A stretch of 64,000 nucleotides of DNA from Corylus avellana. Its lineage: Eukaryota; Streptophyta; Magnoliopsida; Fagales; Betulaceae. Positions 31,615-43,190 of the stretch are shown piece after piece (within the stretch, counting starts at the first letter, position 1; every line of letters starts with the position of its first letter). The stretch covers positions 24,409,248 to 24,473,247 of the forward strand of contig NC_081541.1 of the NCBI RefSeq assembly GCF_901000735.1, in the 5' to 3' direction. Under the pieces are notes generated by a model. The model saw only the letters and a program-made list of their open reading frames with translations, had not been told where the DNA came from and made no database searches. The translations under genes were made by a program, and so were the position numbers.

Positions 31615-33943
31615 TGTAACATTCCTAACCCGTTAAGGCTGAGTTTGCCACTTTTCTTCTTTTACAATAAAAGCTTTTACAAAGATCTATAAGATTTATT
31701 AGAGTACTTGATTTTAAAGGGTTCGATAAATGTATAAAACATTCTTCAAGAGATTTTATTACAAACGAAATTAGAAAACATTAAACTTTAGTTGCGGAAT
31801 ATCATATTATTACAATAACTGATATGAAAAGACTTTGAAAGTTAATAATTATTTCCGCCCCCATTCCGGCCTCCTATTCCAACGTCCTTTCTACCTGAAA
31901 ACAAGAAATAAAACTGAATGAGCCCAAAGGGGCCCAGCAAGTAACATCCATAATCATAAATAGTTTTACTCCTTGTTCTCAGTTTTGAAAATCGTTTTCA
32001 CAAATAAATATACATCCAGCCATAATAATACATGTATGTACGGTTGCATCACCCGTAGCATATACGTACTATTACATCTAGTAATAGATCATCGTCATAA
32101 ATCATCTTTATAAATCATCATCATAATGCATCATTATAAATCATCATTGTAAATCATCATGGTATATGATCATAGTATATCCTCATAGTATATCATCGTT
32201 GTAAATCATCATAGTATGTCATCGTTGAAATTATATTATCATTTTCTCATATTAGGGCCCATGTACACTGTTACCCCTGTATACGAGGGTTGCGGGTCCT
32301 TGTGACCATGGCATTGAACTGTGGCCTTAGCCATGCCCGACCGTCAATTAACTCTTTTCTTGGTGCACTCAACGGTCTTGTTGATGGAATATCACCTTCT
32401 GGCGTAGCCTCCTTCAGTGGTTTCGCCTCCACCCGAGTATCGGTACCGAACTCCTCTCATCCTTACTTATCTTGGGGCCAAAAAAATACTCTCCTCCATA
32501 CATGTGTCCTTATTTCATAAACATTTAACTCATTTCTTGTACTTTTCTTTGTACTTCTTTTGATGCATCTTAGGGCAACATGTAGGAGTGTTTATCATCA
32601 TTCTTCTTTCTTATAATCATCATCATTTATCAACTTTCTTTTCTCAAAATGGAAACTTTTCCAAATATAAACTTGTTGTACTTAGAAAGCGTTTAAAGAA
32701 ATGGAAACTTTCTAAATAATTCTTTTAGAAATCCCTTATGCATGCAACATATCTCCATGACAGGTAAATCAAATAAGCATTTACAGTTTGATATAAGAAT
32801 GAATAAATAGCATGACATGAAGTAATTTTATAAGGGGTAGTGAATTCACTTACCTCTAGACTGAAGCTATGAGCAGTCTTTAAGCTGCTAATTAATCATC
32901 TTGAAAAATATCTTGTTGTTCCACTCTATTTATTCACAACTAAATTAATAACAATTCACGAAAATCAATTAACTCCAATATACTCCTTTAGGGGAAGTTA
33001 ACTCATTAAAATCCAATTCAAAACATCTTATAACTCAACCCAAAAATAGAGAATCAACTCCCAACACTAATTCAAAATTCTCAAGAGTGAAACTACCCAA
33101 TATCATCCTGATTAAATCAAAAGGTTCTCATCTAAGACCCATTACTCAACTTAAAATCAAATACCCATAGCTAAAGGAAGAAGAATCTTACCTTTGAAGA
33201 ACCCATTTTATCATTCTGCAAATTTCTCTTTTGGCCATCCTCTAAATCTCTGTTTCTCCCCCCTCAGCATCTCACCCGCTTTCTCTTTCTCATGCTTCTC
33301 TGTCCATCTCTCACTCTATCGCAACATTCTTTCTTTCTCCCCTGTCTTCTCTTTCTTACATCCGTAAAGCTCCTTCTCTCTATCTAGCTCTCTTTTCTCT
33401 TTCTCACGTATATTCTATGATTATGCAATATGTTGAGTAGGGGAGAGGAATTAAATAGGCAAAATAAAGTAAGATGAAATGAAGAAAGAAGAAAGAAAAA
33501 ATTAAATAAAGGAAAGGTAGGTGTGTTGTCGGCAAGAGTGGGTTGGTGGAAATAAAGAAAAGAAATATGATATAACTTAAATGGTAAAGAAGAAAGAACA
33601 TGCGTGATTGAAGGGAAGAGAGAGAAAGTAAAGGAAAAAAAGTGTTGGTAATGTCAAAAAAAGACAAAGAAGAAAAGTGGACTAATTTGGGTACAGATTT
33701 TCCGAAATCTGACCCATCATAATCTGTCTAATGTCATCACTTAATCAATCACTAGATATTATAATCATACTCCAAAATATATTAATCAATCTTCAATTAT
33801 CATAACTCTTAAATCACCAAATAAAATAATCAGATAAAATCAATATCATATGATCTAATAAATTTCTCAAGATTAAATATTATTACTTAATCATTATCAA
33901 AATAAATATCTAAAATAAGACTTTTAAGATCTGGGGCGCTACA
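31615..33943 (-). repeat. Solo LTR with perfect 5-bp TSD
   Basis: On the minus strand it starts TGTAGCGCCCCAG and ends ATGTTACA. CCTAC flanks it exactly (31610-31614 and 33944-33948). It carries, inverted, long segments of the LTR at 5257-7153, including GGGCCCAGCAAGTAACATCC, GTAATAGTACGTATATG-like sequence and the GGTTGCGGGTCC block. No second LTR, primer site or interior adjoins it. Unequal recombination between the two LTRs of a former element is the usual origin. ORFs in it (32290-32520 and 33404-33667) are not genes. Confidence 0.9.
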
Positions 33944-33948
33944 CCTAC

Positions 33949-34633
33949 TTTTCTCTCTCATAAATCATAATGTATTGTGGCTCAACCATCCACAGCCCCT
34001 TCTCCCTAGAGTGTGACCCCACTCATCGTTGTGGGGCACATCACACATGTACCGCCGCTCTTTTTGATCTCCTACAACATATTTCTTCCATCATAGCACC
34101 TCTGACGCTCCTTGTTATAGCTCTTTTGGTTCACCACGCATTTCAAATCCAAATTTGAACCTAAAAAAAATATGATTTTTAGTCGTTCTCTGTCTTACCA
34201 TCTTAGATGGTGTCGCCTCCGCTACTATACAACTAGCAATGCTAAGTTAAAATAAGTTAAAACTCACAACGTCTATCATAAATCACTACAATCAGTTTTG
34301 TTGACAGCATTTTTAATTACTTTCTCCTCCTTGGACGATTTCTTTTAGGGCGAGCTACATAATTGGATTGTTTTTTTATCCTTGAATTTTAAATCATGTA
34401 ATTTTCTATTTTTGTATATGGTGATTGTTTGTATTTTATTTTTCCTCTTCTATTAAAAATAAAAAATAAAAAATCTTTTAGTCCTGGCCACGTGGCTGAA
34501 AGAGGCCCGAGTATGAACTATGAAGAGTCTCTTTTACCATCCCTGCTCGTGTGTACTACTTTGGAACGAAGCAGCTACAGAGGGCCACAACACAACCCTT
34601 ACGGCCAGATTCCTCCACGGTTCCCCCACCCAC
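33949..34633 (+). promoter_or_regulatory. 5' flank of the dehydrogenase gene
   Basis: AT-rich, with a possible TATA-like CTATTAAAAATAAAAA at about 34449-34464, roughly 170 bases before the preferred start. No specific regulatory site could be supported. Confidence 0.3.
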
Positions 34634-35554
34634 ATGGGGACCCCTTATCCAACCCCCATCGCTCCCTCCCAAACCCGTGTTGGATGGATCGGCATAGGCG
34701 TAATGGGGGCCGCCATGGCCTCTCGCCTCCTCTCCGCCGGCTACTCCCTCACAATCTACGCCCGCACACCTTCCAAATCTCTGTCTCTACGATCCCAAGG
34801 CGCCCTCCTCGCCTCTTCGCCGCGCGACGTCGCTCAATGCAGCGACGTTGTCTTCACCATGCTGGGACACCCACAAGATGTTCGACAAATTGTCCTTGGT
34901 TCAGATGGTCTTCTCTCTGGCCTAAACCCCAACTCCGTCATGATCGACACCACCAGCAGCCACCCTGCGCTCGCGCGAGAGATGTTCGCGGCTGCGCGCG
35001 AGAGAGCTTGCTGGGCTGTCGACGCGCCGGTGTCCGGGGGTGACATTGGCGCTAGAGATGGGAAATTAGCTATATTTGCCGGTGGTGATGGTGGAGTTGT
35101 GAATTGGTTGACACCATTGTTTGAGATTTTGGGGAGGGTTACGTATGTGGGTGAAGCGGGGCGCGGCCAGAGTAGCAAAATAGCGAACCAGATAATGGTG
35201 GGAGCAAACTTGTTGGGGATGAGTGAAGGGTTGGTGTTTGCAGAGCGGGCGGGTTTAGATGTTAGGCAGTTTGTGGCGGCGGTGAGGGGTGGGGCGGCGG
35301 GATCGATGGCGATGGACTTGTTTGGGGAGAGGATGATAGGGAGGGACTTTAGGCCGGGCGGGTTCGCCGAGTATATGGTGAAGGACTTGGGGATGGGAGT
35401 GGACGTTGTGGAGGAAGGCGAGGATGAGAGGGTGGTGGTGTTGCCTGGGGCTGCATTGTGTAAGCAGTTGTTTTCTGGGATGGTGGCTAATGGGGATGCG
35501 AAGCTTGGCACTCAGGGTTTAATCACTGTTATAGAGAGGATCAATGGCAATTGA
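34634..35554 (+). CDS. 3-hydroxyisobutyrate dehydrogenase-like / beta-hydroxyacid dehydrogenase
   Basis: Intronless, 306 codons from the preferred ATG (MGTPYPTPIAP). The family oxidises beta-hydroxyacids or reduces semialdehydes with NAD(P). Residues about 15-22 form the Rossmann GxGxMG loop (GWIGIGVMGAAMA). DAPVSGGDIGARDGKL at about 135-150 is the substrate-binding motif with its expected SGG. GRGQSSKIANQIM at about 184-196 supplies the catalytic lysine, and FAEYMVKDLGM lies in the C-terminal all-helical domain. Length fits plant HIBADH-like proteins such as those encoded by Arabidopsis At1g71170, At1g71180 and At4g29120. An in-frame ATG at 34520 would add 38 residues (MKSLFYHPCSC...). That extension could be a weak organellar signal, but it lacks clear transit-peptide character, and homologues as I recall them begin near MGTP. 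No frameshift or stop is present, so it is likely functional. Codons are GC-rich relative to the flanks. Confidence 0.92.
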   Translation: MGTPYPTPIAPSQTRVGWIGIGVMGAAMASRLLSAGYSLTIYARTPSKSLSLRSQGALLASSPRDVAQCSDVVFTMLGHPQDVRQIVLGSDGLLSGLNPNSVMIDTTSSHPALAREMFAAARERACWAVDAPVSGGDIGARDGKLAIFAGGDGGVVNWLTPLFEILGRVTYVGEAGRGQSSKIANQIMVGANLLGMSEGLVFAERAGLDVRQFVAAVRGGAAGSMAMDLFGERMIGRDFRPGGFAEYMVKDLGMGVDVVEEGEDERVVVLPGAALCKQLFSGMVANGDAKLGTQGLITVIERINGN

Positions 35555-35814
35555 GATCATAAGCAGAACCCAATCACACACTGTTTTGGGCTCTGGTATT
35601 TTTTTGGAGTCAATCAGAGAGATGTATAAGTTCTTGAAACATGTTTTGTTCGTTTTGCTTGGGTGGTTTTGTAATGGGTCTAAGGTGTTTGATGAAAATA
35701 ATTGATGTATTTTGGTGTGTATTTTGATTCATCTCATAAAATTAGCACATGTTGCTCTAAGAAAACAATATGATATATACATGGAATTTCTTTCATCCAA
35801 ACCTAATATATGAC
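35555..35814 (+). other. 3' flank of the dehydrogenase gene
   Basis: Presumed 3' UTR. AAAATAATTGATG near 35695 could be a polyadenylation signal, with T/G-rich sequence after it. No other feature. Confidence 0.35.
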
Positions 35815-36450
35815 TTGTTTAAATTCTTATGCATATAGAGTAGCCAAGGCTTCCGTCACTACAGGCTCTAGGCTTCCCAGTTTGGTCAAACTTTTTGCTG
35901 CAATTACATGTTTTCATGGTCTCGTACTACAACTTCCATGCCCATTTGCCCCTTTACCTTATCAACAGCCACATCCCAATAAACTTTGTACATATTTGCT
36001 GGGAGAGCTTTCCATCTGTGTTGTTCCACCTCTTCATTCTCTTGCATCCTATCACTTTCCTTTGCATTTATCCATTGTCCCCTGCACCACCGGGCAAGGA
36101 TCTAGAAACTCCCCTCCATGAACTATTGTGTTTTGTCAAAACCATATTTTCCTTGAGAAATAATTCAAATTCAAGGACAACCCCTCTACAACCTACATAA
36201 AACCAGATTCACTATAAGAACTTTTCTGAATTTTTTCCCACAAACTCTCCAAACATCCATTGTTGATGGGCAGCTCCATAGAATATGTAATATACTCTCA
36301 GCTTTTGAGTGGCACATTATCGTCACTCTTAAATGGTAGACTGCATCTTTATATGGAACATGTCTATTCTTTATATTCTTCAGGAGCACTCCAAGGCCGA
36401 CGTCAATACATTGTTCTATTGAAATTTAGAATTCTTGGAAGTGAATTTAG
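35815..36450 (-). mobile_element. LINE-derived RNase H and zinc-binding fragment
   Basis: Minus-strand frame 36389-36186 holds ESILHILWSCPSTMDVW, like the zinc-binding C-terminal region of plant LINE reverse transcriptases. Further on (36050-35815), broken frames read YKVYWDVAVDK...GMEVVVRDHEN, like the start of a LINE RNase H domain. Frames are interrupted, so it is a relic. Confidence 0.55.
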
Positions 36451-36794
36451 GTTGGTTCCTTGTTTTAAATATTCTCTTTGTAGATAGCATTCCTAATAGG
36501 GTGCTTTTCTCCTTCACTTTTCAAGTAAATGCTTCGGGAAAGAACTTAAGCTTATCTGAAGCATAAACATAGAAGTTTTTGCTTCGTTGTTTAATGTAAA
36601 GGAGAACCTTCTTTTCAGACTCATTGAAATTTTTTTGACTAATTCTCCTATCTTCAGGCCACCCAAAAAAAATCACTTGGTCACTGTGCTGGTATTGTCT
36701 TTAACTTGATTACTCAAATCCTGGAATAATCTTTTACTGGAAGGAACATCTGTCTGGTGAATTTTAATAACTCACACAGTATATGTTACTACAG

Positions 36795-36879
36795 GTTAGG
36801 AGATATGTTGAAGGTGCAAGACTTGAATGCCATTTTGCGACATTTGGGGAAGCTAAACAGGTGCCAGGATCTTTCTCAG
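36795..36879 (+). pseudogene. PPR gene block 1
   Basis: ACAG acceptor and CAG/GTAACT donor. It encodes LGDMLKVQDLNAILRHLGKL then NRCQDLSQ, the N-terminal lead-in before the first PPR repeats. Confidence 0.6.
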
Positions 36880-38230
36880 GTAACTGGAAAACTGTTGTGC
36901 ATGTTTTATGAAGATAATTATTGATAGTTTGAATTGTTAAGCCTGCCTGTTCCATATTTAGAGTTGGCTATATATTCACAACTTATTACATGGATGTCTC
37001 TTTGATGCGTATTCTTCAGTTTTGCCTTATTTTATGGCATGTGCATGTGTGTGTGGTGTTCCTTTTGCTGTTTTTAAACACAACGCATTTCATGATATGA
37101 TCCTAAAATAAAATCTTGGCCAAAATTTTTGTATAACATTATCTGAAGGAAAATTTCATCCAGATACCTCATTCATTAGTAGTCAATATTAAGCTGCCTG
37201 TGATCTTTGAATTTACATATGGCTGCTTCACTAATGCATTCATTTCATTTGGGTGTTGGAATATCTTACGAAATGAAATTGGTTCCTCACTCTTTAACAC
37301 AAAATACATTCTGCTTAACTACCCTGTTCAATTCAATGGAGGGCAGATACAATTCAGTGTCAACATGTAACTATCCGTTTCTGTGCGTGTTAAGACTCAA
37401 GGTGATACAAGCCCTAGCACTGCACTTTGTCATCTAATACCAGTCTTTGGGTTTGAAAAATCTAAACTTTGAGGGGGTTTTGGTTACATTTTAAATTTTG
37501 TAACCAAGTCTTTTTTCAGTTTTCTAACATATTCCTCTAGCAAACCCACGAAATTTAAAAGAAACAATTAAGCAAACAACTACCACACACTAGTCTTTTT
37601 TTTTTTAATTAAAAAAAAAAAAAGAAGAAGAAGAAAGACAGCAAACAACACAAAATTACCAGCAATTCACTAAAACTATAAATTAAATCCAATGAAAAGA
37701 GAATGGTTATTTTGGATTACATATATAAGAAAACATGCTATTATATATTAACCCACAGGTAATACCAACTTGTTCAAGAACACTGTTTAGTGACGCTGAA
37801 ACTTCAGGATTCTATATCAGTAATATTCGAGATACTAGACAGCTCACACACACAGTTCATACTAGGAAACCTTACTAGGGACACCTCACCATGTTTCTAA
37901 AATAGGGAGACATCACACCCCTTCTAGAATTGCATATTATTCTCTAACAGCATTCATTCCCTCAACCTCCGTGTAAGTCCTTTTAGCATCATCACATTCA
38001 CCATCTTCTTTTATTCGCAAGTGTGATGCTATTTTGGAGAGGTTTGCTTAATGTTTTTGCCACTATCAGCAATTTGAAAATATACATAGGGCATTTGAGA
38101 AATTTCAGTGTTAACAGGGGTTCTTCAGCATATGATATACTTACCTCACTACGATTTGATTTGACTTCTTTCTTTTAAATTAATGAGGAACTGGCATTTA
38201 CAAACTTCTACTGCACAGACAATTTAAAGA
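36880..38230. other. PPR intron, no exon recognised
   Basis: AT-rich. Poly-T then poly-A runs at 37594-37624. No coding signal; the next PPR exon expected here was not found. Confidence 0.4.
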
Positions 38231-38249
38231 AAAATAAATGAATCTATTT

Positions 38250-38446
38250 TTTTTTTTTTTTGATAACGTAGGAGAACTTTACTCAGATTAATTGCACGTT
38301 GCAAACGCATACTGTACAACAATCCTCACCGTTAATCAAACTCCTACGGGTAGCAGACCCCACCCTCCAGAACCAGTTACCAGGTAATCTAGGAGCTTTC
38401 ACCCCTGACGGGCTAAGCAGTTTATCCTCATGCCCAGGATTCATTT
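38250..38446 (-). mobile_element. SINE-like retroposon with long TSD
   Basis: A roughly 190-bp insert whose minus strand ends in poly-A (poly-T at 38246-38260). Flanks AAAATAAATGAATCTATTTT (from 38231) and AAAATAAATGAATATATTTT (from 38447) are 20-base direct repeats with one mismatch. A tRNA-type B box was not clearly seen, so the family is unassigned. Confidence 0.65.
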
Positions 38447-38484
38447 AAAATAAATGAATATATTTTTTAAAAAAGTTTCCAAGA

Positions 38485-39574
38485 ACGGTGAAATGGAGAA
38501 GGATTCTAGTGGCTAAGTACGGTGCGGTTTGGGGCGGATGGTGCTCCAGGGATCCCTGTGGCTTGCATGGGGTGGGGCTTTGGAAGCATATTTGTTGGGG
38601 GTGGAGCTCGTTTATAAGCCACATTAGATTTAAACCTGGTTATGGGTCTAATATCAGGTTTTGGGAGGATCTCTGGTGCGGTGACTTGACTCTCAAGGAT
38701 GCTTATCCTGGACTTTTCATTATTGCCAACAATAAGGACGCTTCCCTTGCGGATAACTGGGAGTATTTAAATGGTTCTGTCCAATGGAATGTTACATTCA
38801 ATCGTAGGGTTCATGATTGGGAAGTGGAGGTCGTGGCTTCTCTCTATATGCTCTTGTACTCGCATACGATGAGTGGGGTTGGGGAGGACAGGATGTGATG
38901 GATCCCTTCAAGCAAAGGTAAATTCGAGGTCAGTTCGTTTTATAGGTTGCTTGCTTCTAAAGATTCCGACCCTTTCCTTTGGAAAAGTATTTGGTGCTCC
39001 AAGGCCCTCTCGAGAGTGGCTTTTTTTGCTTGGACGGCCGCGCTTGGAAAGTCTCTTACTTTGGACAATGTTCGAAAGAGAGGTATTGTTGTGATAAACC
39101 GATGTTGCATGTGCGAATCAGAAGGGGAGTCTGTCGATCATCTTTTCCTTCATTGCGGGGTTGCATGCTCATTGTGGAATATAATTTTTGCCCGGTTTAG
39201 TTTGTGTTGGGTTTTGTCTGGCAGCGTCAAGGAAATGTTAGCCAGCTGGTGGGTGGGTGGCAAGTCCCGAAGTGCCATTGTGTGGAAGATAGTTCCTCTT
39301 TGTCTCATGTGGTGCATTTGGAAGGAAAGAAACGCTAGATGCTTCGAGGATTGCTCTAGGACTCTTGAGGATCTCATATGCTCCTTTTTGTAATCCCTTT
39401 TCACTTGGACTGTTGGTTGGCTAGCTCCTAGAGTGATTAATTTTCATGATTTTCTCGTTATGTTTTCTTCTTCTTTCTCTCCTTCTTAGCCGCTCTCTTG
39501 TATACTCCCTGTGTACTTGGGTTGCGCTTCTCTGCGCTCTTGATATATACAACATTACTTATCAAAAAAAAAAA
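38485..39574 (+). mobile_element. 5'-truncated L1-type LINE with TSD
   Basis: Matches the end of ORF2 of the LINE at 41-46.9 kb (from its 45.8 kb region) through to the CATTACTTATCAAAAA tail. Frames 38488-38898 and 38947-39393 carry the zinc-binding motif CCMCESEGESVDHLFLHC and KERNARCFED, interrupted by a stop and a frameshift. Flanks GTTTCCAAGA (38475-38484) and GTTTCTAAGA (39575-39584) are the target duplication, with one mismatch. Confidence 0.88.
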
Positions 39575-39584
39575 GTTTCTAAGA

Positions 39585-40938
39585 GTTACACAGATGAAAA
39601 CATAATTTCTGGCCAAAATAAACTTTTTTTGATTAGAGCAAAATAAATTGATCTAACAAGATCAACTAAATCCATGTCATGAAAGGAAAATAATTCAACA
39701 ATTAGAAAATAGTCAAGGGAGAAGGAGGAGATCTCCTTAATCTGATACATGAGGCTAACTTATCAAAAAAATTTGATACAAGAGACTAAGAATAGTGGAT
39801 TCAATTGGGAAAAAGAAATAGAAAAACTGATAGAGTATATAGATATGCTGGTCCTGCTAAAGTGGGGTTGTAGGAGAGAGTTTATTGAAGTGGGAAGTGC
39901 TACTAAGACAAATCCTCAGGGTTGCTTTTATATATTTTTCTCACCCCAAGATTGGAAAAAATAGCAGTTAGACCATAGTCACCGGAAAACCACTGTTGAT
40001 GTTCAGCTTGAGTTACTCAAAGGGGGGGGGCGGGTGGTTGGCAAGGAAGAAGGAAGTCATAACCAACAATCTCTTTCCTGTAATGATATTAAATAGAGGG
40101 TTCATCTATAAGCTCTGAAAACAGAAGGCTAGTGAGAAGTAACTCCATCTTGTATTGAAAATAAAGTAGAGTCCTAACTACCATTAGAAGTCCTCATATA
40201 TATGTGGGTGTGTTTCAGTTAAATACTCCGAATGCTGGCCGTTAGAGCTGTACTTCACAAAGATGTGTCTTTAAGGTCCAAAGTGTCTATAGCTTGGGAC
40301 TGAGGAGGTAAAAAGAAAGATGTCTTGTTGTTTGAGGGACCAAAGTATTGCAGAATTATTGTTGTTGTTCATTCTCCTGAAAAGTCAAAGACCTCTAGTC
40401 CCCAGCTGCAGAGTTACTCCTGAGCTTTCAAAGTTCCCTCTCTCCAACTTAACATAGAAAATTTATTTAGGGAGGCATTGGGGAAAGAAATACCAGAGCA
40501 ATGACTGAAAAATGGGCATATGGATCCTTTTACTTTTTGCAAGCTTGTTATGAATGGTGATGCTGTTACAGTGAAAATAAACTAACACAATTATGTTTCC
40601 TGGTCTTATCTGTTCTTATTTTCAGATTTTTGCTTGGCACTGATACAGAACTATGCCAGTTTATAAATGTTGGTACTGTCCAATACTTAAGACCATGAGA
40701 AAATCTAGTGTCGAGTTGTGCCTTGAAGAATTCTTTAAGTACTTGACTAATATGCTTCTTCACAATGACTCATTTCCATACTGACTCGAGAAGGAAAAGT
40801 TAAGATGTAATTGGATTAAAAAAGGAGTTAGAGGGTTGGTTATGAAACCAACTAGATGCATGTGTAACTTGCCAATAAAAGAAATATATATGAACAACAG
40901 CAATTGAGAATTCTTTCAGTTTTATGCATGTATTAACA

Positions 40939-40979
<41 letters not shown>
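39585..40979. other. PPR intron; possible relic exon; TA microsatellite
   Basis: Mostly unassigned. At 40626-40745, after TTATTTTCAG, a broken frame (INVGT..QYLR) faintly resembles the LFEWMQ...ISVSTYSSYIKF start of the missing PPR exon; this is weak. (TA)n at 40943-40974 lies directly before the LINE. Confidence 0.3.
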
Positions 40980-41070
40980 GGCAACTCCGCTTGAGAGAAG
41001 GAGCGTGGGTGGTGCGTGAGCACTGGGTTGGTGGCTAGTTATTAGCTGTTTTGTTAGTGTCATAGCTGGT

Positions 41071-43065
41071 TTGAGAAGATGGTCAGTGGAGTCCAAAGTT
41101 TTTGAGTTGCTGATCAGGGGAGGGGCAGCAGGGGTGAGGATTTTCGAAAGAAGTAAGTGGAAGCAAAAATCCATTTTTTTGCACCAGGATGAGTTAGTGT
41201 GGCTGGTGCGCATTGTGGAGGATCTAGTGGCAGTGGAAACTTCTGAGGTATTTTGGGATCAATCTAGAGCAAGGTATCCACGGATAATAGCTTAGAAATG
41301 CTCCAATAGACATGGGCGGTTTTTGTCGGTAGAAGAATTTGATGGAAGGCAAAGATGTGGATCGATTATTATACCATAAGGTCGCCATGGCCAAGGTTGG
41401 GATCGTTTCATCGTGGAAGTGAGTCTGGCAAAGTCTGCTATTTGTGAAACCAGGGTGGCCAGGGAGGGAATTAAGGTGAAGGAGGGGGCGGGAAGGAGGA
41501 GTTATGCGGAGGTTGTGGGGTTGATGTTGCAACCGGCAGAGGAGTGCTTCAATTCTTATTCTGAGCCGATAGCCAGGGTGCCAAGATGGTTGAAAGTGGC
41601 CTCGGCAGAGAAGGACAAACAAACCCAAGCTTCAGTCATGCAAACGGTGGGTGTGCAGGAGTCCGATGCTCATGTGAGGACAGTCGGAGGCCGTGTGGAG
41701 GGTTTTTAGACGATCCATCATTCTGTCGAGGTGGGAACGAGCAACCCCAAGGGAGGGGGGACTGTGGGCGATGCCGGCAGGGATCCGGCGAATTGTCCAC
41801 CACTTCAGGCGAGTAGACTGTTGCCCACGGCGAAGTGGTCAGTGTCAAATTCTGGTACTGATCACATGAAGGTATGGGAGGGGGATGGCTCCCACGTTGA
41901 GCAGACTTTTTTGCGTGTCAAAGAGGAACTCATTAATGCGAGGGAGACGCTGTGCAGGTTAAGGGGAGAAGTCGACGTGGGTTTGGAAATGTTGGATAAA
42001 GCCATTATATCTGCTGAGTGTCAGAGTTTCAGATCTTTTATTGGTGGGACTTGCGAATGTGGAGCGGCAAAAGGGGATAAGAGGGAAGCTGGTGGGGTCC
42101 AGCCCAAGCAGTTTTATGTGGGGCGGCCCAACTGGGATCGTGGCAAGCCCAACCAACCGGTCAAGACTTATTTCAGGAAGAAGCTCGCTCGGCCCAATCA
42201 GGATGTTGGAGGCGTTAGTGGTCTTGGCAGCAAGGAGCGTGATCTTCCTGATGAGGAGATTGGGTTGAGGCCTCTGATGAAAGGGAAAGGGTCGTGTGTA
42301 GGGCCGGTTGGAGCGCCGAACCTTTTGGCGGATGGCCTCGGTCCCTTTGCTCAGGTGGGTGTCGCTACGACAAGGGATGATTTCGCAGCTCTTCCTTCGT
42401 CGGGCGTAAGTTGCGGCTATGGCAGAGACGCCGACGAAGAGAAATTTGTCAGGAAAAGGGCCGGCGAGGAAGTTTCTATTGAGGGCTGGTGGTCCGGGAG
42501 AGGTTTCGACAAGGGGTTTTAATGCCCAGGCTATTCTGACGATGGGAGTTTTTGTCTTGGATTCTCCTGTAAAGTCGCAGGGTGTCCTTGTCTCTGAAGT
42601 TTCTCCTACCCCGGCAGTCAGCATCGCGGTTCAGTGCCCTTCGACGAGTGGGTCAAGTCTTTCTGCCATGGGGATTCTGGGTAAGCAGCCTGGCAGTTGG
42701 GTGTCGCCGGCTATCTCAGGGGCTGTTGCCGGAGGTTATGTGGAGTTCGGAGGGTAGAATCCCTGGGGTGTGGTCCAGTGGATCAATCTCTGGGCGGCTC
42801 TGAGTTGGGTACGATGGGAAAGGAGTTGGGCCTTTGCTCTATGCAGGTAGTAAATTTGGGTGGAGTCCTCATTGCAGAAGTGAATTCTTCTGCTCAGGAG
42901 TCTTTTGTCCCGAATTCTTTGGATGAGGAGAAGTTGGAGGCGCATGAGAGGGCTTATATCAAGAAGGCTTGTACAGATGTCGGCCTCTCTTGCGATGGAG
43001 AAGATAAGAAGCTCGAGGAGGCCTTTGGGGTTATTATTGCTGACAATAAGGGCCATGAAATGTAA
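41071..43065 (+). pseudogene. LINE ORF1 (RNA-binding/gag-like), broken
   Basis: One frame runs 41071-42522 with in-frame stops after RYPRIIA (41293), after about SIIIP and at 41707. The stops sit where CAG, CAA or GAA codons are expected. From about 42419 the reading moves to another frame, then back at 42697 to the end (NKGHEM). The protein is Gly, Arg and Lys-rich with no clear CCHC knuckle. Its role would be LINE RNA binding, by analogy with plant L1 ORF1 proteins. Confidence 0.6.
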
Positions 43066-43190
43066 AGGGAAGAGGTTTCACCTGTAGTTAAAAAAGGTAA
43101 GAGAGAGCTTAATAATCTTCAGTCTTCTGTTAATCTTTCGGAGTTTTCTGCGAGGGTAAGGAACAAGGGGAGGGCCAACCGAGTTAAATC

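Noticed and set aside
34834..35511. 225-codon minus-strand ORF
   Set aside because: Antisense shadow of the dehydrogenase gene caused by its GC-rich codons; the sense frame has all family motifs.
41731..42624. Overlapping plus (263 aa) and minus (221 aa) ORFs as separate genes
   Set aside because: Position and frame fit a broken LINE ORF1; the minus ORF is its shadow.
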